NCBI GenBank assembly: GCA_002291465.1
Contig: CP021238.1
Span: forward strand, 2,666,001-2,730,000
Source: Mycobacterium lepraemurium
Lineage (GTDB): Bacteria; Actinomycetota; Actinomycetes; Mycobacteriales; Mycobacteriaceae
Direction of reading: 5' to 3'
DNA length: 64,000 nt
Both the position numbers and the translations under genes were made by a program. Shown here one piece after another: positions 29,443 to 37,655 of this stretch. How positions within the stretch are numbered: the stretch's first letter is position 1; every line of letters begins with the position of its first letter. The notes beneath the pieces were generated by a model. That model was not told the DNA's origin and ran no database searches. It saw nothing but the letters and a program-made list of their open reading frames with translations.

Positions 29443-32400
29443 TTACGATTTCGTCGTTTGCCGGGTAGCCGCCAGAACTGATTCAGCATCCATGCCGATC
29501 ACCTCCAGATACAACTCGACGACGTGGTCGAGCCGGTCGGGGTCGTCCTCGGCGGCACGCAGCACCGCGGCCAGCGCCGACACCGTCCGGTTGGCGAAGA
29601 TGTCGGCGACCATGACGTCGGGCGCGTCCAGCCAGGCCCGGATTCGCGCCACCGCCTGGGTGGCGAGCACCGAATCACCGCCGAGCGCGAAGAAGTCGTC
29701 GTCCACGCCGACGTCGTCCCGCCCGAGCAGATCGCCCAGGATCAGCGCCAGCGCGCCTTCCAGCGGTGTGGATTCCGCGCGGTGGCCGGGCGAGCGCGAT
29801 TGCCCGAAGACGCTGTGCAATTCGCTTGCCACGGCCCGGCGATCGAGCTTGCCGGCCGCGGTGAAGCCGATCCGCTCCACCACCGCGACGTGGCGCGGGA
29901 TCATGTGCGCGGGAACGAGGTCGGCGAGGTACTGCCGGACCCGCTCGCCGGTCAGGGCGGGGTCGTCGGTGCCCACCTGGGCGGCCAGCACGTCGGATTC
30001 GCCCGACCCGGCGATCAGGGCGGCCACCGCCGTGCGCACCCCGGGCACCCGCCGCAGCGCGGACTCGATCTCACCCAGCTCGACGCGGTACCCGCTGATC
30101 TTGACGCGGTGGTCGGCGCGCCCGACGAATTCGAGGGTTCCGTCCGGCCGGTAGCGAACCAAATCGCCGGTGCGATACCAGGTTCGGCCGTCGTGCTCGA
30201 CGAAGCGCTGCGCGGTGAGATCGGGGCGGCCGCGGTAACCGCGGGCGATGCCACGCCCGGACACCCAGAGTTCCCCGGGCACCCAATCCGGACAGTCACC
30301 GCCGGTGTCGCCGACGACGCGGCAGACGTTGTTGGGCAGCGGGACGCCGAACGGCAGCGCCGTCCAGTCCGCCGGGATCGGTTCGGTCACCTCGAAAATC
30401 GTGTTGTGCACCGGTGTTTCGGTCGCCCCGCCGAGGCCGGCGAACCGTAGGCCGGGCGCTTCGGCCCGCAGCCTGCGCACCACCTCGGGCCGCACCCAGT
30501 CGCCGCCGGTGGGCACCACCCGCACCGATGACAGCCGCCCGCGGCCGACCTCGACCAGCATCTCCAGCCATCCGGGCATGAAATGCAGCACCGTGACGCG
30601 GTGGGTGTCGATCAGCCGGGCCCACGCATCGGGGTCACGCCGCTGCGCCTCGTCGACCACCACGATGGCGCCGCCGGTGCGCAACGTGACGAACACGTCC
30701 ATCACTGAGATGTCGCCTTCCAGGGTCGACAGGGCCAGGCATCGATCCGCGGGGCCGATCTCGAAGTGGCGGCCGATGAATTCCACGGTGTTCATCGCAG
30801 CATCGTGGGTGACTTCGACGCCTTTCGGCTCTCCGGTCGACCCCGAGGTGAACAACACGTAGGCGAGCTCGCCGGGATCGACTCTCGCGCAGGCGATCTC
30901 GGCGTCCGCGGGAGCACCGCCCAGCACGTCGGCAAGGACCAGCCCGGGCACCGGCAGCGACAGCTGCCGCCCGCCGCACACCAGGGCCAGGCGCACCCGG
31001 CCGGATTGCAGGATGCGCTCGACGCGATCGCGGGGCTGGTCGGCCCCGACCGGCAGATAGGCAGCGCCGACATACAGGATGCCCAGCACCGCCGGGATCT
31101 GCTCGGCGCTCTTCGAGCCGACCACCGCGACGGTGTCCCCGGCGCCGGCGCCGGCCGCGCGCAGCGCCGCCGCCACCGCAAGGGCCTGATCGCGCAGCTG
31201 CGCGTAGCTGAGGTCGCCGGAACTGGCGAACACCGCGGGCGCATCCGGCTGCCGCTCGGCTTGCCGGAAGAACCCGTCGTGCAAGGCTTCTCCGCTGGGC
31301 GGCGCGGTGCGCCCGTTGATCGCCTCGCGCACGGCGCGCTGCGCCTCGGGCAGCGCCGCGAGTCCCGGCGCGTCCCAGGCGTCGTCGGCGGAGGCCAACC
31401 GCAGCAGCTCGTCGATGTGGTAGGTGAACATGGCGTCGATCACCCCGGATTGGGAAAAGCCTTCCCGCACATCCCAATTCACCATCACGCCGCCATCGAA
31501 TTCGGTGACCTGGGCGTCGAGCAGCACCTGCGGTCCCTGAGAGATGATCCAGGCCGGCGTGCCGAACTGGTCGGTGACCTCCGGGCTGAACAGTTCGCCG
31601 AGTCCCAGCGCGCTGGTGAAAACCACCGGGGCCAGTACCTGGGTGCCGCGATGACGGCTCAGGTCGCGCAGCACCGACAACCCCGAATAGGCGGAATGGG
31701 CGGCGGCCGTGCGCATCGCGTCCTGCACAACCTGAGCGCGCGCCGCCGCGGTGTGCGCGTCGACCAGGTCGACGTCGAGCAGCAGCGAGGAGGTGAAGTC
31801 GCCGACCAGCGCGTCGACGTCCGGGTGCAAGGGCTGGCGCCCGAACAGCGGAACATTCAGCAGGAAGCGGGAATTGGACGACCAGCGGGCCAGCGTGTTG
31901 GCGAACCCCACGGCCAGCGCCATCGCCGGGGTGATGCCGCGCGCTTGGGCGCGGGCGAACAGCGCGTCGCGGGTCTGCGGATCCAGCCAGTGCCAGCGCC
32001 GGGTGCTGCGGTTTGCGCCGCGTCCGGCGGTGATCGGTAGGGCCGGCGGGTCCGGCAGCTCCGGCAGACGGCGGGCCCACCAGTCCCGGTCGGCGTCCCG
32101 GCGCGGTTGCGGCTGCGCGTCCTGCGCCTCGACGGCGTGGCGGTACTGCCGGTAGGTGTAGCTCAGTTCAGGCAGATCGCATCCGCGGTACAGCGCCGCC
32201 AGATCGGCCATCAGGGTGCGATAGCTCATCGCGTCGGCGGCTTGCATGTCCAGATCGACGTGCAACCGCGACCGCCCACCCGGCAGCAGGGTCACGGTCA
32301 GCTCGAACACCGCGCCGTCGAGCTGCTGGTGCGATTTGGCCTCGCGCAGCGCGGTGAGACGCCGCTCGACCTCATCGGTGCCCAGCTCGCGCAGATCCTC

Positions 32401-32940
32401 GACGTGCACCGGGAAGTCACCGCATTCCACCGCCGGGGTGATGCGCTGGGTGCCGTCGGGCAGAAACCGCACGCGCAGCATCGGGTGGCGACGGGCCAGC
32501 GCGGTGGCCGCCGCCCGCAGCCGGCCCGGGTCGAGAAGGCCGGCGTCGAACTCCACGTAGAGGTGCCCGGCCACCCCGCCGAGCTGCTGGTTGTTCTGGC
32601 GGCCCACCCACATGGCGTGCTGCATCGGGGCCAGGGCAAACGGCTCGTTCTCGCCCGACGGATCCCCGGGTGAATCGGCGGGCGGGGCCGCCGAATCGGT
32701 GTCCTGGCGGCCGGCGGTGACCAGTTGTGCCCAGGCCTCGATGGTGGGCGTCTCGGCCAGCGTGGCGAAGTCGACGGCGATGCCCCGGCGCCGCCAGCGG
32801 CCGGCCAGGGTCATGATCCGGATCGAGTCCAAGCCTTGGCCGATGAGGTTGCTACCCGGCTGAACTGCATCGACGTCGACGCCGAGCAGTTCAGCCACCT
32901 CTTCACGGATGTCCTCCGAGCGTGCCGGGGCGTTCACCAC
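29443..32940 (-). CDS. mbtB: Mycobactin NRPS MbtB (ArCP-Cy-A-PCP)
   Basis: 1165 residues. MbtB holds salicylate on its aryl carrier domain, activates serine and forms the phenyloxazoline ring. Aryl carrier: GQGLDSIRIMTLAGRW (Ser near residue 38). Cyclisation domain: DLDMQAADAMSYR, the DxxxxD motif, near residue 230. Adenylation: LFTSGSTGEPKGVEV near residue 700. Second carrier: FFALGGDSVLATQAVARIRA near residue 1085. The protein ends about 80 residues later with no thioesterase. Two IdeR-like boxes lie upstream (32954-32972 and 32978-32996), the nearer one 14 bases before the start, so iron repression is expected. Confidence 0.93.
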   Translation of the reverse strand: MVNAPARSEDIREEVAELLGVDVDAVQPGSNLIGQGLDSIRIMTLAGRWRRRGIAVDFATLAETPTIEAWAQLVTAGRQDTDSAAPPADSPGDPSGENEPFALAPMQHAMWVGRQNNQQLGGVAGHLYVEFDAGLLDPGRLRAAATALARRHPMLRVRFLPDGTQRITPAVECGDFPVHVEDLRELGTDEVERRLTALREAKSHQQLDGAVFELTVTLLPGGRSRLHVDLDMQAADAMSYRTLMADLAALYRGCDLPELSYTYRQYRHAVEAQDAQPQPRRDADRDWWARRLPELPDPPALPITAGRGANRSTRRWHWLDPQTRDALFARAQARGITPAMALAVGFANTLARWSSNSRFLLNVPLFGRQPLHPDVDALVGDFTSSLLLDVDLVDAHTAAARAQVVQDAMRTAAAHSAYSGLSVLRDLSRHRGTQVLAPVVFTSALGLGELFSPEVTDQFGTPAWIISQGPQVLLDAQVTEFDGGVMVNWDVREGFSQSGVIDAMFTYHIDELLRLASADDAWDAPGLAALPEAQRAVREAINGRTAPPSGEALHDGFFRQAERQPDAPAVFASSGDLSYAQLRDQALAVAAALRAAGAGAGDTVAVVGSKSAEQIPAVLGILYVGAAYLPVGADQPRDRVERILQSGRVRLALVCGGRQLSLPVPGLVLADVLGGAPADAEIACARVDPGELAYVLFTSGSTGEPKGVEVTHDAAMNTVEFIGRHFEIGPADRCLALSTLEGDISVMDVFVTLRTGGAIVVVDEAQRRDPDAWARLIDTHRVTVLHFMPGWLEMLVEVGRGRLSSVRVVPTGGDWVRPEVVRRLRAEAPGLRFAGLGGATETPVHNTIFEVTEPIPADWTALPFGVPLPNNVCRVVGDTGGDCPDWVPGELWVSGRGIARGYRGRPDLTAQRFVEHDGRTWYRTGDLVRYRPDGTLEFVGRADHRVKISGYRVELGEIESALRRVPGVRTAVAALIAGSGESDVLAAQVGTDDPALTGERVRQYLADLVPAHMIPRHVAVVERIGFTAAGKLDRRAVASELHSVFGQSRSPGHRAESTPLEGALALILGDLLGRDDVGVDDDFFALGGDSVLATQAVARIRAWLDAPDVMVADIFANRTVSALAAVLRAAEDDPDRLDHVVELYLEVIGMDAESVLAATRQTTKS

Positions 32941-32953
32941 AGACCTCCCTGAA

Positions 32954-32972
32954 TTAGCACAGGCTGCCCTTA
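32954..32972. promoter_or_regulatory. IdeR-like box 1, mbtB side
   Basis: TTAGCACAGGCTGCCCTTA matches the IdeR consensus TTAGGTTAGSCTAACCTAA at 13 of 19 positions by eye. It lies 14 bases before the mbtB start. IdeR with Fe2+ is known to repress the mbtA/mbtB promoters in M. tuberculosis. Confidence 0.65.
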
Positions 32973-32977
32973 AATGA

Positions 32978-32996
32978 TTTGGTTACCCTATCCTTA
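32978..32996. promoter_or_regulatory. IdeR-like box 2, mbtA side
   Basis: TTTGGTTACCCTATCCTTA matches the same consensus at 15 of 19 positions. The two box centres are 24 bases apart, so two IdeR dimer pairs could sit side by side and control both mbtA and mbtB. Box 2 is 50 bases before the mbtA ATG. Confidence 0.75.
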
Positions 32997-33046
32997 CTCC
33001 CTGCGTCCCCGCTACTAGCCCCGTTCGAAGCCCGCTTAGAGGAGCC

Positions 33047-34702
33047 ATGAGCCCCAACACCACGCCGCCGGCCGGAGTCCTCGACGGGTTCGTGCCGTTT
33101 CCCGCCGAGCGCGCCGCCGCCTACCGGGCGGCCGGTTTGTGGACGGGGCGAGTCCTGGACACGATCCTGACCGACGCGGCCCGGCGGTGGCCCGACCGAA
33201 CCGCCGTCCTCGACGCCTCCGGCGGCACCGGTTTCAGCTACGCGGGCCTCGACGAGCAGGCTAACCGCGCCGCCGCGGGTTTGGCGGACGCGGGTATCGC
33301 CCCCGGCGACCGGGTGCTGCTGCAGCTGCCGAACGGCTGCCAGTTCGCGGTGGCGCTGTTCGCGCTGTTACGGGCGGGGGCGATCCCGGTGATGTGCCTG
33401 CCCGGCCACCGCGACGCCGAGCTTGGGCATTTCGCCGCGCTCAGCCAGGCCACCGCACTGCTGATCGCCGACACCGCAACGGGTTTCGATTATCAAACGA
33501 TGGCCGCGGGGCTCGTCGAGGAGCATGAAGCGCTCGCCCACGTGATCGTCGACGGCGACCCGGGGCCGTTTCTGTCCTGGGCGCAGCTGTGCGCACAGGC
33601 GCCCGCGGGGCGGCCAGCGACGCCGGTCGATCCGGGATCGCCTGCGCTGCTTCTGGTTTCCGGCGGCACCACCGGCACACCCAAGCTCATCCCGCGCACC
33701 CACGACGATTACGTCTTCAACGCCACCGCCAGCGCCGAACTGTGCGGGCTCACCCGCGACGACGTCTATCTGGCGGTGCTGTCGGCCGGCCACAATTTCC
33801 CGCTCGCCTGCCCCGGCCTGCTCGGCGCGATGACGGTGGGCGCGACGACGGTGTTCGGCACCGACCCCAGCCCCGAGGCGGCCTTTGCCACCATCGCGCG
33901 CCACGGCGTCACGGTGACCGCCCTGGTCCCGGCCCTGGCCAAACTGTGGGCGCAGGCCTGCGAATGGGAGGACAATCCACCGAAGTCCTTGCGGCTCTTG
34001 CAAGTCGGCGGCGCCAAGTTGGAGGCCGACGACGCCCGTTTGATCCGCAGCGCGTTGACGCCGGGCCTGCAGCAGGTGTTCGGGATGGCCGAGGGTCTGC
34101 TGAACTACACCCGGCTCGACGATCCACCGGAGATCACCGAGCACACCCAGGGGCGGCCGTTGTCGACCGCCGACGAGGTGCGGGTGGTCGACGCGGCGGG
34201 CGATCCCGTTGCCCCGGGGCAGGAAGGCGAACTGCTGGTCCGCGGACCGTACACGTTCAACGGTTATTGCCGGGCCGAACGCGACTATCAACGCTGCTTC
34301 GACGCGCAGGGCTTTTTCCGCAGCGGTGATTTGGTCCGGGTCCGCGATGATGGCTACCTGGTGGTGACCGGACGGGTCAAGGACGTGATCTGCCGTGGCG
34401 GTGAGACGATTTCCGCGGCCGACCTCGAGGAGCAGATGCTGAGTCACCCGGCGATCTTCTCGGCCGCCGCGGTACCCCTCCCCGACCCCTACCTCGGCGA
34501 AAAGGTCTGTGCCGCTGTAGTTTTCAAGGTTCCGGCGCTGTCACTCGCGGAGTTGAACGCCTACCTGGACGAGCGTGGTGTGGCCGCGCACGCCCGTCCC
34601 GACGTTCTGGCCGCGATGCCGTCATTGCCCACCACGCCGATCGGCAAGATCGACAAAAAGGCGATCGCGAACCAGGTATCGGCGCAGCATCAGCGTCCCT
34701 GA
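33047..34702 (+). CDS. mbtA: Salicyl-AMP ligase MbtA
   Basis: 551 residues, full length. MbtA activates salicylate as the adenylate and loads it onto the aryl carrier domain of MbtB. Core motifs: LLLVSGGTTGTPKLIPRTHD near residue 200, then GHNFPLACPG (aryl-acid type in place of FDxS), FGMAEGLLNYTRLDD, RSGDLVRVRDDGYLVVTGR, and the C-terminal lysine in PIGKIDKKAI. AGGAG precedes the ATG closely. It runs divergently from mbtB across the IdeR boxes. An intact copy distinguishes this strain from subspecies paratuberculosis as I remember it. It is convergent with the DAHP synthase gene. Confidence 0.95.
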   Translation: MSPNTTPPAGVLDGFVPFPAERAAAYRAAGLWTGRVLDTILTDAARRWPDRTAVLDASGGTGFSYAGLDEQANRAAAGLADAGIAPGDRVLLQLPNGCQFAVALFALLRAGAIPVMCLPGHRDAELGHFAALSQATALLIADTATGFDYQTMAAGLVEEHEALAHVIVDGDPGPFLSWAQLCAQAPAGRPATPVDPGSPALLLVSGGTTGTPKLIPRTHDDYVFNATASAELCGLTRDDVYLAVLSAGHNFPLACPGLLGAMTVGATTVFGTDPSPEAAFATIARHGVTVTALVPALAKLWAQACEWEDNPPKSLRLLQVGGAKLEADDARLIRSALTPGLQQVFGMAEGLLNYTRLDDPPEITEHTQGRPLSTADEVRVVDAAGDPVAPGQEGELLVRGPYTFNGYCRAERDYQRCFDAQGFFRSGDLVRVRDDGYLVVTGRVKDVICRGGETISAADLEEQMLSHPAIFSAAAVPLPDPYLGEKVCAAVVFKVPALSLAELNAYLDERGVAAHARPDVLAAMPSLPTTPIGKIDKKAIANQVSAQHQRP

Positions 34703-34811
34703 GGGTCGACGCCGGCACGGTCGCCCAACGTGCGCTCATCGCGAAATTCCGCGCCGTTTTTCGCAGCACGTGCACGTTCGGCACGGCTAGTCGATCATCG
34801 CGCCGCCGGGG

Positions 34812-35873
34812 TCAGCCCATCGCCGCGTACAAGGCGGCCAGCAACCGGGCCGTGGTCGCAAAATCCATGCATTCATCGGTGACGGATTGGCCGTAGGTCA
34901 GTTCGCCGCCGAGCGGTTGGGCGCCGGCCACCAGGAAGCTTTCCAGCATTAGGCCCCCGATCCCGCGCTCGCCGGCGGCGATCCGGGCGATCAATTCGGC
35001 GGCGACTTCGGCTTGCCGCACATGGTCCTTGGCGGAGTTGGCGTGTGAGCAGTCGACCATGACCCGCGGGGAAAGCCCTGCCGCACTTAACCTTTCGATG
35101 GCGCTGGCTACCGAGCCGGCGTCGTAGTTGGGTCCGGCGGTGCCGCCGCGCAGGATCACGTGGCGGTCGGGGTTGCCCATGGTCTCGACGACGGCGGCGC
35201 GGCCCACGTCGTCGGTTCCGAAGAAGTGGTGCGGCGCCGCCGCGGCCTTGACGCCGTCGATGGCGACCTGGATGTTGCCGTCGGTGCCGTTCTTGAATCC
35301 GATCGGCATCGACAGCCCCGACGCCAGTTGGCGGTGCACCTGCGATTCGGTGGTCCGGGCGCCGATCGCGCCCCACGCGACGGCGTCGGCGATGTGCTGC
35401 GGTCTGGTGGGTTCCAGGAATTCACATCCCACCGGCAGGCCCACGTCGATGATGTCGAGCAGCAGCGCACGCGCGGTGTGGATGCCGCGCTCCACGTCGA
35501 AGCTGCCGTCCATGGCGGGGTCGTTGATCAGTCCCTTCCAGCCGATGGTGGTGCGCGGCTTTTCGAAGTAGCCGCGCATCACGATCTTCAGCCGATCCGC
35601 GAACTCGCTGGCGATCGGCGCGAGCCGGCGCGCGTAGTCGAGCGCGGCGACCGGATCGTGCACCGAGCAGGGGCCGACCACCAGGAGCAGCCGGTCGGCA
35701 GCACCGGCCAGGATGGCCGCGATGTCGTCGCGGTCGCGCTGGACCGCCCGGGCGCGCCGGGGCGTCAGCGGCAGTTCGGCGCGAATCGCGGCCGGCGCCG
35801 ACAGTTCCCGGAACGAGACGATCCGGTGATCGGAGGTATCGACGGCCGCGGTGGAGCATTCGGTGAGGGACAT
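34812..35873 (-). CDS. aroG: Type I 3-deoxy-7-phosphoheptulonate (DAHP) synthase
   Basis: 353 residues from ATG 35873, close to E. coli AroG/F/H. It condenses PEP and erythrose 4-phosphate in the first step of the shikimate pathway. Motifs: LLLVVGPCSVHDP, MRGYFEKPRTTIGWKGLIND, GARTTESQVHRQLASGLSMP, GFKNGTDGNIQVAIDG, and PRVMVDCSHANSAKD. The main mycobacterial enzyme, from memory, is type II, so this is a second synthase. Beside mbtA it could raise chorismate for MbtI. Upstream lie a candidate aromatic leader peptide and an intrinsic terminator (separate entries), which suggests attenuation by Tyr, Trp or Phe supply. Confidence 0.92.
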   Translation of the reverse strand: MSLTECSTAAVDTSDHRIVSFRELSAPAAIRAELPLTPRRARAVQRDRDDIAAILAGAADRLLLVVGPCSVHDPVAALDYARRLAPIASEFADRLKIVMRGYFEKPRTTIGWKGLINDPAMDGSFDVERGIHTARALLLDIIDVGLPVGCEFLEPTRPQHIADAVAWGAIGARTTESQVHRQLASGLSMPIGFKNGTDGNIQVAIDGVKAAAAPHHFFGTDDVGRAAVVETMGNPDRHVILRGGTAGPNYDAGSVASAIERLSAAGLSPRVMVDCSHANSAKDHVRQAEVAAELIARIAAGERGIGGLMLESFLVAGAQPLGGELTYGQSVTDECMDFATTARLLAALYAAMG

Positions 35874-35930
35874 GGGGGGTGGGTGCCTTTCTGTGCTGCC
35901 AGGGCACGCCCGCTGATTCCCGATACCCTG

Positions 35931-35964
35931 AAAAACGAAAAGCAGCGACCGTGTGGTCACTGCT
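35931..35964 (-). terminator. Intrinsic terminator in the leader of the DAHP synthase gene
   Basis: On the minus strand AGCAGTGACC - ACAC - GGTCGCTGCT forms a 10-bp stem (one G-U pair) with a 4-base loop, followed at once by TTTCGTTTTT. This is a full intrinsic terminator, unusual in mycobacteria. It stands between the leader peptide and the synthase start, about 60 bases before the latter, so it must be read through for expression. Confidence 0.8.
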
Positions 35965-36030
35965 GGGCTCCGGGTGTCGGTCGTGCGCGTGCGTCAACCG
36001 GACGCGGTATCGCGGGTCCCACCCGGAGCC
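35946..36030 (-). promoter_or_regulatory. Alternative RNA pairings of the putative attenuator
   Basis: Within the leader codons, minus-strand GGCTCCGGGTG (plus 36020-36030) is exactly complementary to CACCCGGAGCC (plus 35966-35976), an 11-bp pairing just before the terminator. CGACCG (plus 35978-35983) can pair with CGGTCG (plus 35946-35951), which is part of the terminator's 3' arm. This second pairing would act as an antiterminator and would be masked by a ribosome reaching the leader stop codon. The pairings are seen; the switching mechanism is inferred. Confidence 0.5.
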
Positions 36031-36068
36031 ACGATAAAGCGCCAATACGCGCGCACGCCGATTTTCAC
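35994..36068 (-). CDS. Aromatic leader peptide (24 residues) before DAHP synthase
   Basis: GTG at 36068 opens a 24-codon frame ending in TGA at 35994-35996. Residues 8-11 are Tyr-Trp-Arg-Phe (TAT TGG CGC TTT), so codons for all three aromatic amino acids lie in a row, upstream of a terminator and the first gene of aromatic biosynthesis. A -10-like TATCTT (plus 36076-36081) ends seven bases before the GTG, which would make the transcript leaderless, a common mode in mycobacteria. No ribosome-binding site is seen, in agreement. Confidence 0.65.
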   Translation of the reverse strand: MKIGVRAYWRFIVAPGGTRDTASG

Positions 36069-36075
36069 GTCGGCC

Positions 36076-36081
36076 AAGATA
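36076..36081 (-). promoter_or_regulatory. -10 element of a leaderless promoter for the leader peptide
   Basis: Minus-strand TATCTT with seven bases to GTG 36068 places the expected start point at the start codon itself. A weak TTGTCC lies about 20 bases upstream. Assigned from sequence only. Confidence 0.45.
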
Positions 36082-36154
36082 CCACGTGCGGCTGTGGCGC
36101 CGGACAACCCGTCGCCGCCTCGGCCGCCGCCCGCCCTCCCGGGGTGACCATCGA

Positions 36155-36289
36155 CTAGCCAATCTCCTTGCTGCGTAATGCGATAAGCAGCCGGTCCATC
36201 ACCGCGCCCGCGTCCGCGCGGTCTTGGTGGTAGTCGTCCGCGCGGGCGATGTATCGCTCCACCGCCGCCGACCGCAGGACGCCTTTCAT
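36155..36289 (-). CDS. Possible 44-residue protein
   Basis: A short frame from ATG 36289 to TAG 36155-36157 with charged, helical composition (VERYIARADDYHQDRADAGA; VMDRLLIALRSKEIG). It starts 25 bases after the PPE stop on the same strand. No ribosome-binding site is obvious and I do not recognise it. It may be the end of a larger lost gene. Confidence 0.3.
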   Translation of the reverse strand: MKGVLRSAAVERYIARADDYHQDRADAGAVMDRLLIALRSKEIG

Positions 36290-36314
36290 CAGGCGGAGCT
36301 GTGAGCCGCGCTGG

Positions 36315-37655
36315 TCAGCGGGCCCCGAGCAGCCGCTGCTTCTGTTCGGCGAATTCGGTGTCGGTCAGCGCTCCGGTGGCCCGCAGTTCGGCGAGTTTGC
36401 CGAGCAGATCGGTGATTTCGCGAAGCTCCGCGGTGGTGCCGGTCGACGCGGTGCGGGCGGCCCCGGCGGGCCCGTGCGACGCCGCCGCACGTCGCCCTAG
36501 CCCGGCGGTCGCGGCTTCCCCGGCCGAGCGGCCGTCGCGGGAATCGGCGGCGCCCCGGCCGGGCAGGCCCATCAGCGGCGCACCACCGAACAGCGGCATC
36601 TCGCCGAACGGACCCGGCCGGCCCGGCGGCGCGGCAGCGGCGGCGGGCGCCTGCAGCGCGGTGAGACGCAGTTCCGGTGCCGCGGTGGACCAGCCCTGCG
36701 GAACCGACATGCCGCCCAGCGAGGACGCACGGGCCATCCCGGCCGACACCGTCGTCGCCCCGGACGAACGCGACCCTGCCGGCGGCTCCAGCCGCTCCGG
36801 CACCGCGACAGCCTTGGACTTCGCACCCGGCTCCATCATCTTGTGTTCAGCGTCGGAAATGAAGCCCGCGGCGCCGGACACGCCGATCAGCCCGGTGCCG
36901 TTACCGAAGAACGCCGAGCCCAGCGACACCAGGTTGTACGGGTTCAGGAAGCTCGAGAAGTCACTCAGCCCCGATGCCGCCGAGGATGACGAGGACGACG
37001 ACGCGAGATTTTGCAGCGCGTTGGGCACGGCGAACATCGCGTTGCTGTTCGACACCGCCGACTGGACGTGTCCGGCCGAGGTGCCGGCGGCCTGGGCGAC
37101 CGAGGCGTTCTGGGCGGACAGACCCGCCTCATTGGTGGTTCGCTGCGGCGGGGTGAACGGCGTGACCCGGGAGGCGGCCTGCGCGGCGCCGGCGTAGCCG
37201 TACATCGCGGCGACATCCTGGGCCCACATTTCGCCGTAGGCGACTTCGGTGGCCGCGATCGCCGGCGTGTTCTGGCCCAGCAGGTTCGTGGCGACCAGCG
37301 ACGCCAACCGGGAACGGTTGGCCGCGACGACCGACGGCGGCACCGTCATCGCATAGGCCGACTCGTAAGCCGTCGCGGCCGCCTTGAGCTGCGCGCCGGC
37401 CTGCGCCGCCTGCTCGGCGGTGGCGGTCAGCCACTCGACCTGTGTTGCGGCCGCAGCGGTCACCGCCGCCGCTGACGGGCCCTGCCACAGCTCGCTGGTG
37501 AGCCCCAAGATCACCGACTCGATGTTGGCGGCCGTGACGTGCAGCTCGTTGGCCAGCTCGTCCCATGCCGACGCCGCCGCCAGCATCGACCCCGAGCCGG
37601 GGCCGGAGTACATGCGGCCGGAGTTGACCTCCGGCGGCAATACCGCAAAGTGCAT
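36315..37655 (-). CDS. PPE family protein with SHOCT-like C-terminus
   Basis: 446 residues. The PPE domain covers about residues 1-165: FAVLPPEVNSGRMYSGPGSG at the start, and the helical hairpin with LTSELWQGPSAAAVTAAAAT, whose WxG-type turn is typical of ESX substrates. A Ser/Gly/Pro-rich middle follows. The last ~30 residues (ELRATGALTDTEFAEQKQRL) resemble a SHOCT domain, a short oligomerisation module seldom joined to PPE proteins. No PE partner or ESX gene is in the window. ATG 37655 has AAAGGAA upstream; a TTCCTTTGGGAT motif is repeated in its 5' region. PPE proteins are exported through type VII systems. Confidence 0.88.
   Translation of the reverse strand: MHFAVLPPEVNSGRMYSGPGSGSMLAAASAWDELANELHVTAANIESVILGLTSELWQGPSAAAVTAAAATQVEWLTATAEQAAQAGAQLKAAATAYESAYAMTVPPSVVAANRSRLASLVATNLLGQNTPAIAATEVAYGEMWAQDVAAMYGYAGAAQAASRVTPFTPPQRTTNEAGLSAQNASVAQAAGTSAGHVQSAVSNSNAMFAVPNALQNLASSSSSSSAASGLSDFSSFLNPYNLVSLGSAFFGNGTGLIGVSGAAGFISDAEHKMMEPGAKSKAVAVPERLEPPAGSRSSGATTVSAGMARASSLGGMSVPQGWSTAAPELRLTALQAPAAAAAPPGRPGPFGEMPLFGGAPLMGLPGRGAADSRDGRSAGEAATAGLGRRAAASHGPAGAARTASTGTTAELREITDLLGKLAELRATGALTDTEFAEQKQRLLGAR

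Noticed and set aside
33047..34702. Subspecies paratuberculosis as source
   Set aside because: mbtA is full length with both N- and C-terminal domains; I remember it as truncated in that subspecies.
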